A DNA stretch of 26,358 nt, taken from NCBI GenBank assembly GCA_035691285.1, contig DASSJI010000302.1, forward strand, positions 1-26,358, written 5' to 3'. Numbering within the stretch: position 1 is the first letter of the stretch; every line of letters begins with the position of its first letter. The position numbers and the translations under genes are program-made. Of the stretch, positions 1-10,067 are shown piece after piece. This DNA comes from DATFEN01 sp035691285 (GTDB lineage: Bacteria; Acidobacteriota; Vicinamibacteria; Fen-336). The notes beneath the pieces were generated by a model that was given only the letters and a program-made list of their open reading frames with translations, did not search any database and was not told the DNA's origin.

Positions 1-693
1 CACCACACCGTCAGCGACGCCGCCCTCGTCGGCGGGGGCTCCTCGCCGCGCCCGGGCGAGGTCAGCCTCGCCCACCATGGGATCCTGTTCCTCGACGAGC
101 TGCCGGAGTTCCGACGCAACGTCCTGGAGGCCCTGCGCCAGCCTCTCGAGGACCGCATCGTCGTCGTCGCGCGCGGTCGCGGCGTGCTCGAGCTGCCGGC
201 ACGCTTCCAGCTTGTGGCGGCGATGAACCCCTGTCCCTGCGGTTTCCTGGGGGACGCCCGGCGGCCCTGCCGCTGCACGCCGGGCCAAGTCCGGAACTAC
301 CGCGCCCGCATCTCGGGGCCGCTCCTCGATCGCTTCGACCTGCGCGTCGAGGTGTCGGCCCTTCCCTTCGCCGACCTGAACGGCCCGCCAGGCGAGCCGT
401 CCCAAGCCGTCGCCACGCGCGTGGCAAGGGCCAGGGGGCGCCAGGCGGAACGCCAGGGCCGGTCCAACGCGGAGCTGGGACCCGCCGCGATCCGGCTCCA
501 TGCCGCCCTCGACGCCGACGGCCAGGCCTTCCTGGCGGCCGCCGTCGACCGGCTCGGAGTCACGGGGCGCGGACACGACCGGCTTCTCCGGGTGGCTCGT
601 ACGATCGCCGACCTCGAGGGAACCCCGGGGGTGCATGCCCGGCACCTGGCCGAGGCGTCGCAGTTTCGCCACATGCCCCCTGGGCCAGGCTGA
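1..693 (+). CDS. comM: ComM/YifB-family Mg-chelatase-like AAA+ ATPase, C-terminal part (5' end outside window)
   Basis: The reading frame is open from base 1 to the TGA at 691-693 and gives 230 residues; ComM proteins are usually about 500 residues, so roughly the first half is missing. The fragment opens with the HHT..S...LVGGG segment, followed by a Walker B-like ILFLDE at about residues 29-34, a sensor-1 region AAMNPCPCG, the SGPLLDRFDL motif and a C-terminal Mg_chelatase_C helical domain (LLRVARTIADL). The cysteine-rich stretch after AAMNP (CPCG...CRC) is common in this family. Known role: ComM is a hexameric helicase that promotes branch migration during integration of DNA taken up by transformation; many non-competent bacteria also carry it. 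No competence partner is visible here. Family assignment is secure; activity in this organism is inferred. Confidence 0.93.
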   Translation, partial: HHTVSDAALVGGGSSPRPGEVSLAHHGILFLDELPEFRRNVLEALRQPLEDRIVVVARGRGVLELPARFQLVAAMNPCPCGFLGDARRPCRCTPGQVRNYRARISGPLLDRFDLRVEVSALPFADLNGPPGEPSQAVATRVARARGRQAERQGRSNAELGPAAIRLHAALDADGQAFLAAAVDRLGVTGRGHDRLLRVARTIADLEGTPGVHARHLAEASQFRHMPPGPG

Positions 694-726
694 CCCATAT
701 CCCTCTCAAAAGATTGGAGAAAGGGG

Positions 727-756
727 TTGACGCCTCCAGGAGGCCCGTGTTAGGCT
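727..756 (+). promoter_or_regulatory. Candidate sigma70-type promoter for the M23 peptidase gene
   Basis: TTGACG at 727-732 resembles a -35 box. An 18-base spacer leads to TAGGCT at 751-756, preceded by TG at 748-749 (extended -10 arrangement). The predicted start near 763 would give a leader of about 36 bases before the ATG at 799. The spacer begins with the palindrome CCTCCAGGAGG (733-743). Assigned by eye only; the -10 match is weak. Confidence 0.4.
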
Positions 757-798
757 CTCCGGGTTTTTGCAGATCCAGGATCAGTCGGCTGGAGTTTG

Positions 799-1695
799 AT
801 GGCCAACGAGTTCTACACCCTCATCGTCGTTCCCCACGCGAAGGCGCGTTTCCGGAAGTTCCAGGTTTCCGTGCGCGTGTCGCGGTGGCTCGTGAGCGGC
901 GCATCCGTTTCGTTCCTCGTGCTCGGTGGTCTTGCCCTCGACTACGCGCGCATCGCGACGGAGGTGCGCCAGCTCCGCCAGCTCCGCGCGCAGAACGCGG
1001 CCCTGCTCACCAAGAACCGCGAGTACGAGGCCGGCACGCAGGCGCTCCAGGGCCGTGTCGAGACGCTGCAGGGCATCGTCACGAAGCTCGGCGTCATGGC
1101 GGGCCTCGAGCACACCCTTCCCGACCCTCAGGTCGGCGGCGTGGGCGGCGTGACCGGCCCCGAGGCCGTGGCGCCGAGCAGCGATCGGCCGGTGTCCCTG
1201 CAGTCGGTCGACCGCAGCGTCGCGGACCTGACGGAGAAGTCCCGCGAGCTCGAGCGCTTCTACAAGGACCAGTCGGTGCTGCTGGCCTCGACGCCGTCCA
1301 TCTGGCCGGTGCGAGGTTATCTCTCGGCGACCTTCGGCAACCGCCTCGACCCGTTCACCGGCGCGCCCGACTTCCACCCTGGCATCGATATCTCGGCGCC
1401 GACCGGAACGCGGATCATCGCCCCCGCCGACGGCATCGTCCTGTCCGCGGGCGAGAGGGGCGGATACGGCAACGCGATCGTCCTGGACCACACGTACGGC
1501 GTCGTCACGCGGTACGGCCACCTGTCCGGCTTCGCGGTCAAGCCCGGGCAGCGGGTCAAGCGCGGTGACGTGCTCGGGTACGTCGGACAGACCGGCCGCT
1601 CCACGGCTCCGCACTGCCACTACGAGGTCTGGGTCCGGGACCAGGCGCAGAACCCGATCCATTTCATCCTGGACGAGTACCGGACCTTCGGCTAG
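799..1695 (+). CDS. Membrane-anchored M23 (LytM-type) peptidoglycan endopeptidase
   Basis: This 298-residue protein has a short basic cytoplasmic N-terminus, one membrane segment at about residues 30-48, a coiled coil at about 50-100 (repeated RQLRQLRAQNAALL-like heptads), a low-complexity linker, and a C-terminal M23 domain from about residue 170. All zinc/catalytic residues are present: H193 and D197 in the HPGID motif, H241 in RYGHLS, and H272/H274 in the HCH motif. Enzymes of this layout cut peptide cross-bridges of peptidoglycan from the periplasmic side; because the metal ligands are intact it should be active rather than an EnvC/NlpD-like activator. I chose ATG 799 because GGAG at 791-794 lies just upstream; a TTG at 796 would put the ribosome site too close. 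It stands 105 bases after comM and has its own candidate promoter. Confidence 0.9.
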   Translation: MANEFYTLIVVPHAKARFRKFQVSVRVSRWLVSGASVSFLVLGGLALDYARIATEVRQLRQLRAQNAALLTKNREYEAGTQALQGRVETLQGIVTKLGVMAGLEHTLPDPQVGGVGGVTGPEAVAPSSDRPVSLQSVDRSVADLTEKSRELERFYKDQSVLLASTPSIWPVRGYLSATFGNRLDPFTGAPDFHPGIDISAPTGTRIIAPADGIVLSAGERGGYGNAIVLDHTYGVVTRYGHLSGFAVKPGQRVKRGDVLGYVGQTGRSTAPHCHYEVWVRDQAQNPIHFILDEYRTFG

Positions 1696-1779
1696 CCCTT
1701 CCCGGCGCACGTCGTTTTTGCGTGGCCGCCCCGTGACCTCCGCGACAGTCCACGCGCCGACGCTCCTCTCGTCGAGGCC

Positions 1780-1806
1780 GTAACAGTATTCTGCTCAGAT
1801 AGTTAC
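1780..1806. promoter_or_regulatory. Inverted repeat GTAAC-N17-GTTAC with -10-like sequence, upstream of radical SAM gene
   Basis: GTAAC at 1780-1784 and GTTAC at 1802-1806 form a perfect 5-base inverted repeat separated by 17 bases. TATTCT (1787-1792) between the arms resembles a -10 box, but no good -35 box sits at the right distance. The AT-richer composition stands out in this GC-rich region. It may be a promoter/operator for the gene starting at 1900; this is only suggestive. Confidence 0.25.
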
Positions 1807-1827
1807 ACCTCTCCGCCGCGCCGCCCG

Positions 1828-1886
1828 GTGCCGATGGGCACGCGGCACGAGTCTTTCATGTCGGTCTTGTGACTCCGCTGAGACCG
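1828..1886 (+). promoter_or_regulatory. Two short hairpins in the leader of the radical SAM gene
   Basis: GTGCC (1828-1832), loop GATG, GGCAC (1837-1841) forms a compact 5-bp stem. CGGTCT (1862-1867) pairs with AGACCG (1881-1886), enclosing 13 bases. The second stem ends at the first base of the GGGAAGGGG ribosome-binding region (1886-1894), so it could affect translation. A 12-codon ORF (1834-1872) lies between. The rest of the 1696-1899 gap shows nothing else recognisable. Confidence 0.25.
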
Positions 1887-1899
1887 GGAAGGGGCTTCC

Positions 1900-3345
1900 A
1901 TGGCTACAGGACTCGTCGACCGTATCAACGGCTCGCTGCTGGCGCACCGGGTTGGCGGGATGCTCACGGGCAGCTACGACGACCTGCGCCGTCTCGTGGC
2001 GACGATGAACGCGCGCCCGCCCAGGGACAGCGCCGGGCTGATGATGCTGCTCCGCACGATGGAGCGCGACATCGAGACCCGGACCGGTGTCGCGGCTCTC
2101 TTCGCGCGCCTGGGACGCCAGCTCAACCCGCGCGCCAAGCGGAAGCTGTTGCGCAACCTCATCTACAACTGGGCCGCCGTCGGGGCTCGCCGCCGCAACA
2201 GGATCGCGGCGGACGGGCGCTGGGTGCCGAGCTTCGTGGTGCTCAGCCCGACGATGCGCTGCAACCTGAAGTGCACCGGCTGCTATTCCGGCCTCTACTC
2301 GAAGAAGGGGGAGCTCTCGGAGGCCGAGATCCGCCGCATCCTCGACGAGTGCCGCTCGTTCGGAGCGTACTTCGTCGTGGTCTCCGGGGGGGAGCCGTAT
2401 CTGCTCAGGGACATGTGGCTGCGGATCTTCCGCGACTACGGCGACATGTACTTCCTCACGTACACGAACGGCACGCTCCTCGACCCGCCGACGGTGGACG
2501 CTCTCGCGCGCCTCGGGAACGTGGCGCCAGGGATCAGCGTCGAGGGCTTCCGCGAGGCGACCGACCGCCGCCGCGGCGAGGGCGTCCACGGCCGCGCCCT
2601 GCTCGCCGCCGAGCGCCTGAAGGACGCGGGCGTGCTGTTCGGCGTGAGCGTCACCTACACCCGCCAGAACCTCGCCGAGGTGACGAGCGACGCCTTCGTC
2701 CGCGACTGGATCGAGCGCGGGGCGATCTTCGCCTGGTACTTCATGTTCATGCCGGTCGGCAAGGATCCGCTGCTCGAGCTGGTGCCGACCCCGGAGCAGA
2801 GGATCGCCTGCGGAGCGCGCATCGCCGCGCTCCGTCGGGAGCAGCCGATCTTCCTCGCCGACTTCTGGAACGACGGCCCGGCCTCCGCGGGCTGCCTCGC
2901 GGCCCGCACGTACCTCCATGTCCTGAACTCGGGCCAGATCGAGCCGTGCGTCTTCGCCCACTTCGGGCTGCACAACATCCGCACCACGTCGATCGTCGAG
3001 GCCGTGAACTCGCCCTTCTTCCAGGCGATCCGACGCGCGTTCCCGTACAGCGACGACGGCAACCTGCGGCGCCCCTGCATGATCGTGGACAACCCGCAGG
3101 TGCTGCGCAAGGTGGTCGCCGAGCACGTCGTCCCGGCGGGTCACGAGCACTCGGAGGACATCATCAAGGATCCCGGCGTCGTGGCCTGGGTGGACGCGTA
3201 CGCGGCACGGCTCAAGTCCCTCGCCGACCCGCTGTGGGAGCGGCAGATCCAGGACCCGTCGGACCGCTGGTACCGGGAGGGACAGGAGTACAAGAACCTC
3301 TTCCGCTTCAGGCCCAAGGCCGACCGCCCGGAGGCTCAGTCTTGA
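1900..3345 (+). CDS. Radical SAM protein with SPASM/twitch-like C-terminal cysteines, substrate unknown
   Basis: This 481-residue protein carries the radical SAM CxxxCxxC motif (C121, C125, C128 in CNLKCTGC), which binds the 4Fe-4S cluster that cleaves S-adenosylmethionine, and a GGEP motif at 163-166. A second cysteine set, C332-x12-G-x4-C350 with C393 downstream, fits the first part of a SPASM/twitch auxiliary-cluster pattern. Enzymes of this type modify peptides or proteins or act in cofactor synthesis (PqqE, anaerobic sulfatase-maturase and MoaA relatives), but I cannot name a substrate. The first 105 residues are an alpha-helical extension of unknown role. The start ATG 1900 follows a strong GGGAAGGGG ribosome site. 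The next gene begins one base after the stop, so the two are probably co-translated. No peptide precursor or cofactor gene is nearby. Confidence 0.85.
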   Translation: MATGLVDRINGSLLAHRVGGMLTGSYDDLRRLVATMNARPPRDSAGLMMLLRTMERDIETRTGVAALFARLGRQLNPRAKRKLLRNLIYNWAAVGARRRNRIAADGRWVPSFVVLSPTMRCNLKCTGCYSGLYSKKGELSEAEIRRILDECRSFGAYFVVVSGGEPYLLRDMWLRIFRDYGDMYFLTYTNGTLLDPPTVDALARLGNVAPGISVEGFREATDRRRGEGVHGRALLAAERLKDAGVLFGVSVTYTRQNLAEVTSDAFVRDWIERGAIFAWYFMFMPVGKDPLLELVPTPEQRIACGARIAALRREQPIFLADFWNDGPASAGCLAARTYLHVLNSGQIEPCVFAHFGLHNIRTTSIVEAVNSPFFQAIRRAFPYSDDGNLRRPCMIVDNPQVLRKVVAEHVVPAGHEHSEDIIKDPGVVAWVDAYAARLKSLADPLWERQIQDPSDRWYREGQEYKNLFRFRPKADRPEAQS

Positions 3346-3346
3346 G

Positions 3347-4336
3347 ATGATCCTCCGGCGGCCCGCCGCCCTGGTCTTCGCCGCGGTCGCGGCGAGCGTC
3401 CTCGCCGTGGAGGCGCCCGGCGCCGAAGCCGTGCCGGTCGTGCGGGAAGCCCGCTACCGGATGGCGGCCGCGGTCCGTCCGCTGCTCGTCTTCTGGATTC
3501 GCGCCGGAAACGTCGGGGGCGCGCGCATCCTCTGGCGCAGCGGGGACGACGGGCGCCGCGGCTACGAGATCCTGATCGGCTCCGATCCCCGGCGGGCCCC
3601 GCGGAAGGTCAACCGCTGGGGATGGGAGCGCGAGGACCTGGGACCGGAGGGAGCGACGCTCTTCGGCCTGATGCGGAAGACCGACGAGGAGTCGCTCGGC
3701 GAGGCGACGACCCAGCTGGCCCGCGAGGGCGACGGCGGGTTCCTCTACAAGGCCATCCGCTCGCGCGTCGCCGACACCCGGGTGCGCGCGGAGAACACGC
3801 TCTGGCGCGTGGGGCGCGATCTCAGCTACCGCGACCTGGGCGAGCTCCATGCCCTCGTGAGCGCATCCCCTGGCGTGCCGCCCAGGGTGCGCGAGGCGCG
3901 CCTCCCCGAGGGCACTCACCCCGGCTTCCTGTTCGCCGTGGCTGCCCTCATCGACCAGGCGGTGGCCACGGCGCTCCGCCCCGCGACTCCAAGACACCTG
4001 CCGTCCGACCTGCAGGCCACCTTCACGTTCAACGCATCCCTCTACGATCTGCGGCTGCGCTCGAGCCGCTGGCTCGAGAGCGCGACTTACGCGGGCCGCC
4101 GTTACGAGCGCCTGCTGCAGCTGAACCTCGAGCACTTCAACCGCGAGAAGCGAACCCGGGAGCGCTTCGTGCTCGTGTGCGGCACCGAGGGCCCGCTCTC
4201 CCGCATCCCCGTCTTCATCGAGTACCAGCCCAAGTGGTGGTTCAAGGCACAGGGCGTCCTGGACGATTCCGAGGTCTTCCCGGAGCCTCCGCCTGACGTC
4301 CCCCCCGCAGCTTTGACCGCACCGTCGGCCCGCTGA
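3347..4336 (+). CDS. Secreted protein of unknown function, coupled to the radical SAM gene
   Basis: I do not recognise this 329-residue protein. It starts with a clear signal peptide: basic MILRRP, a hydrophobic Ala/Val-rich core, and a likely signal peptidase I site after AEA near residue 27. The mature part is charged and mixed alpha/beta, with a distinctive VNRWGWERE segment around residues 86-94 and a tryptophan-rich YQPKWWFKAQG segment near the end, then a proline-rich tail. No metal-binding or catalytic motif is obvious; the single mature cysteine, in the segment LVCGTEG, argues against a thioether-modified or iron-sulfur protein. Its ATG lies one base after the radical SAM stop, so both are likely made together; it could be a substrate or partner acting outside the cytoplasm, but nothing in the sequence proves this. 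The secA promoter candidate lies over its stop codon. Confidence 0.75.
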   Translation: MILRRPAALVFAAVAASVLAVEAPGAEAVPVVREARYRMAAAVRPLLVFWIRAGNVGGARILWRSGDDGRRGYEILIGSDPRRAPRKVNRWGWEREDLGPEGATLFGLMRKTDEESLGEATTQLAREGDGGFLYKAIRSRVADTRVRAENTLWRVGRDLSYRDLGELHALVSASPGVPPRVREARLPEGTHPGFLFAVAALIDQAVATALRPATPRHLPSDLQATFTFNASLYDLRLRSSRWLESATYAGRRYERLLQLNLEHFNREKRTRERFVLVCGTEGPLSRIPVFIEYQPKWWFKAQGVLDDSEVFPEPPPDVPPAALTAPSAR

Positions 4337-4342
4337 TATTCT
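4313..4342 (+). promoter_or_regulatory. Candidate sigma70-type promoter for secA-guaB
   Basis: TTGACC (4313-4318, five of six consensus bases) is followed by an 18-base spacer and TATTCT (4337-4342), with TG at 4334-4335 forming an extended -10. The element overlaps the last codons of the upstream gene, and its TG belongs to that gene's TGA stop. The predicted start near 4349 leaves a leader of about 32 bases. The same TTGAC-N18-TGn architecture occurs ahead of the M23 gene. Confidence 0.5.
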
Positions 4343-4380
4343 TTCCAGCTCAAGCCGATGAGGGTCCGCGGCTCCATTTC

Positions 4381-7584
<3,204 letters not shown>

Positions 7585-7595
7585 AGAGGAGGCGC

Positions 7596-9059
7596 ATGCT
7601 GGACGAGAGAATCCCCGAGGCCCTCACCTTCGACGACGTCCTTCTCGTCCCGCAGCGCTCCGAGGTGCTTCCGTCCGAGGTGGACGTGTCCACCCGGCTG
7701 ACGCGCAACATCGCCCTCCGCGTCCCGATCGTGTCGGCGGCCATGGATACGGTCACCGAAGCGCACCTCGCGATCGCCCTGGCCCAGGAGGGCGGCCTGG
7801 GGATCGTCCACAAGAACATGTCGATCGCGGCCCAGGCGGCCGAGGTCGACAAGGTGAAGCGCTCCGAGTCGGGCATGATCGTCGACCCCGTCACGGTCTC
7901 CCCGGACGCCCGCGTGGCCGACGCCCTCGAGGTGATGGCGAAGTACCGCATCAGCGGGGTGCCCGTCACGGTCGGCCCGCGCCTCGTGGGGATCCTGACG
8001 AACCGCGACCTGCGCTTCGAGACCCGGACCAACCTGCCGGTCTCGGAGCTGATGACGAAGGACAACCTCATCACGGTGCCGGTTGGAACCACCCTGGACC
8101 AGGCCAAGGAGATCCTCCACCGCCACAAGGTCGAGAAGCTGCTGGTGGTCGACCGCGATTTCAACCTCAAGGGGCTCATCACCGTCAAGGACATCCAGAA
8201 GCAGATCAAGTACCCGAACGCGTGCAAGGATTCCCTGGGCCGGCTGCGCGTGGGCGCCGCCCTGGGCGTCTCCCCGGACACCCTCGACCGCGTCGCCGCC
8301 CTGGTCGAGGCCAAGGTGGACGTCGTCGTCGTCGACACCGCGCACGGCCACACCCGCAAGGTCCTCGAGACCGTCGAGGCCGTGAAGGACCGTCACGCGG
8401 ACCTGGAGGTGATCGCCGGCAACGTCGGCACCTACCAGGGCGCCCTCGACCTGGCCCAGGCCGGCGTGGCAGCCGTGAAGGTCGGCATGGGCCCAGGCTC
8501 CATCTGCACGACCCGCGTCGTCTCCGGGGCGGGGATGCCCCAGATCACCGCGGTGTCCGAGGCGGCGCGCGCGGTCCGGGGCAAGGGCCTCCCCATCATC
8601 GCCGACGGCGGCGTCAAGTTCTCGGGGGACGTGGTCAAGGCCGTGGCCGCCGGAGCCGACTCCGTGATGATCGGATCCCTCTTCGCCGGCACCGACGAGA
8701 GCCCCGGCGAGCTGATCCTGCGCCAGGGCCGCTCGTTCAAGAGCTACCGCGGCATGGGCTCGATGGGCGCCATGCGCGAGGGCTCCCGGGACCGCTACTT
8801 CCAGGAGTACGAGGGCAACGCGAGCAAGCTCGTGCCCGAGGGCATCGAGGGCATGGTGCCCTACAAGGGCCCGCTCTCGGCCATGGTGCAGCAGCTCGTC
8901 GGCGGCCTGCGGGCCGGAATGGGCTACTGCGGCTGCTCCTCCATCGAGGAGCTGCAGACGAAGTCCCGCTTTGTGCGCATCTCGGCGGCCGGCCTCAAGG
9001 AGAGTCACGTCCACGACGTGATCATCACTAAGGAAGCCCCCAATTACCGCCTGGAGTAG
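7596..9059 (+). CDS. guaB: Inosine-5'-monophosphate dehydrogenase
   Basis: GuaB oxidises IMP to XMP with NAD+, the committed step of guanine nucleotide synthesis, in the cytoplasm. The 487-residue length is typical. The N-terminal TFDDVLL and SAAMDTVTE motifs are followed by two CBS domains at about 92-205, the catalytic loop GPGSICTTR with nucleophile C304, the phosphate-binding ADGGVK at 337-342, GSMGAM at 388-393 and the mobile flap ending in VPYKGPL. The C-terminus HDVIITKEAPNY is the usual one. ATG 7596 follows the strong ribosome site AGAGGAGG at 7585-7592. Its 3' end overlaps the likely start of the next gene. Confidence 0.98.
   Translation: MLDERIPEALTFDDVLLVPQRSEVLPSEVDVSTRLTRNIALRVPIVSAAMDTVTEAHLAIALAQEGGLGIVHKNMSIAAQAAEVDKVKRSESGMIVDPVTVSPDARVADALEVMAKYRISGVPVTVGPRLVGILTNRDLRFETRTNLPVSELMTKDNLITVPVGTTLDQAKEILHRHKVEKLLVVDRDFNLKGLITVKDIQKQIKYPNACKDSLGRLRVGAALGVSPDTLDRVAALVEAKVDVVVVDTAHGHTRKVLETVEAVKDRHADLEVIAGNVGTYQGALDLAQAGVAAVKVGMGPGSICTTRVVSGAGMPQITAVSEAARAVRGKGLPIIADGGVKFSGDVVKAVAAGADSVMIGSLFAGTDESPGELILRQGRSFKSYRGMGSMGAMREGSRDRYFQEYEGNASKLVPEGIEGMVPYKGPLSAMVQQLVGGLRAGMGYCGCSSIEELQTKSRFVRISAAGLKESHVHDVIITKEAPNYRLE
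9030..9036 (+). promoter_or_regulatory. Ribosome-binding site that points to an ATT start codon
   Basis: AAGGAAG inside the 3' end of guaB is six bases upstream of ATT at 9043-9045. That frame opens a signal-peptide-like N-terminus. No ATG, GTG or TTG lies between the in-frame stop at 9019-9021 and 9271, so this site is the main clue to the true start. Confidence 0.45.
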
Positions 9060-10050
9060 GTTTTCCCTCGCCGCCCTGCTCGCCGCGACCCTCGCCTGCC
9101 GCGGCCCGCGGGGCGGCGACTTCCTCACCTACTTCAACGGCGAGTACGGCGTCTCGCTGCGCTACCCGCCCGCATGGACCAGCAGCGAGGACCGCAAGGA
9201 CGCCATCTGGTACCGCTATTTCCTCGCTCCGCCCCAGGGCGGCGGCTCCCCCGCGGCGGCCACGCTGCTCGTGGGGCCGCTGCCCGGCACGCTGGAGGAG
9301 TACGCGCAGGGGTACCTGACGGGCAACGCGGCGGCGACGGAGCGCGCGGTCGAGCGCTCGGGCGCCAAGGGGCGCGAGTACGAGTACGCCTCGGCCGACG
9401 GCAAGACCCGCTACCGCTTGCTGCTCGTCGCCGACCCACCCCGCGTCTACGGCCTCTACGCCCAGGGCCCGGCGGCCACCTGGGAGGCCCAGCGCGGCAC
9501 GCTCGAGGCCATCGCCGAGAGCCTCAGCCTCGAGCGCCCCAAGCTCTACCCCGTCACGAAGGACGAGCGCTTCGCCTTCGCCATCGCCGTGCCGGCGTCG
9601 TGGCGCGAGACCCGCCGCTTCGCGTCCCGGGAGACGCTGATGCTCCAGTACGCGAGCCCGGCCCTCGCCATGGACCGCGGCAACCAGCGGGTCCACGCCG
9701 CCTTGACCGTCACCGTCGAGCCGGCCCCGGAGAAGGACGACCTCGAGGCCTACTACGACGCCACCCTCCGGAAGCTGGGCGACGCCTTCCAGGTCGTGGC
9801 CCACGACCCGTGGCGGGCCGGCGGCGGCTACGTCGACGTGATGGCCGTCGAGAGCGCCGTCTCGGAATCCCGCATCAAGCGCTTCTTCGCGGTCCGAGGG
9901 GAGCGCGGCTTCAGCCTGGTCTTCGAGTCTCGGGAGGACGTCTTCCCTCGCTTCCATCGCTGGGCCGACTTCATCGCGGCGACCTTCCAGGCGCCGCCCG
10001 GCGCGCCGCCGCCGCCCGTGCCGACCCTCGGGTTCACCGTGACGCGCTGA
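9043..10050 (+). CDS. Probable lipoprotein with two PsbP/DUF1795-like halves; putative ATT start
   Basis: The product is 335 residues if translation starts at the ATT at 9043. The N-terminus then reads as a lipoprotein signal: TAWSR, a hydrophobic FSLAALLAATLA core and TLAC with C19 as the lipid-modified residue (an imperfect lipobox). The first conventional start, GTG 9271, would delete the signal and the first beta strands, so I reject it. The mature protein has two similar halves, about 29-165 (YGVSLRYPPAW) and 175-315 (FAFAIAVPASW), each resembling the start of PsbP/Mog1-like domains; the tail is proline-rich. Function is unknown; such domains are often found in exported lipoproteins. It overlaps guaB by 17 bases, and the amidohydrolase gene follows after 17 bases. 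Confidence 0.65.
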   Translation: MTAWSRFSLAALLAATLACRGPRGGDFLTYFNGEYGVSLRYPPAWTSSEDRKDAIWYRYFLAPPQGGGSPAAATLLVGPLPGTLEEYAQGYLTGNAAATERAVERSGAKGREYEYASADGKTRYRLLLVADPPRVYGLYAQGPAATWEAQRGTLEAIAESLSLERPKLYPVTKDERFAFAIAVPASWRETRRFASRETLMLQYASPALAMDRGNQRVHAALTVTVEPAPEKDDLEAYYDATLRKLGDAFQVVAHDPWRAGGGYVDVMAVESAVSESRIKRFFAVRGERGFSLVFESREDVFPRFHRWADFIAATFQAPPGAPPPPVPTLGFTVTR

Positions 10051-10067
10051 CGCGCACTGGAGGCTCC

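Noticed and set aside
691..727. Intrinsic terminator after comM (CCCTCTC and GAGAAAGGGG arms)
   Set aside because: The stem is imperfect with a bulge, and it is not followed by a run of T.
1696..1740. Intrinsic terminator after the M23 gene (CACG/CGTG around TTTTT)
   Set aside because: Only a 4-bp stem, and the T run lies in the loop rather than after the stem.
1834..1872. 12-codon ORF as a peptide precursor for the radical SAM enzyme
   Set aside because: No ribosome site, no core-peptide features (no Cys, one Tyr-free short sequence), and such short ORFs are common by chance. Kept only as a leader observation.
1795..3150. 451-codon open frame opposite the radical SAM gene
   Set aside because: Arg/Ala/Val-rich shadow translation with no motifs, against a clear radical SAM protein with CxxxCxxC and GGEP.
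9174..10067. In-frame N-terminal extension of the amidohydrolase (start at 9174)
   Set aside because: The extension is low-complexity Arg/Pro/Gly out of frame with the lipoprotein gene; ATG 10068 has a ribosome site and opens a signal peptide.
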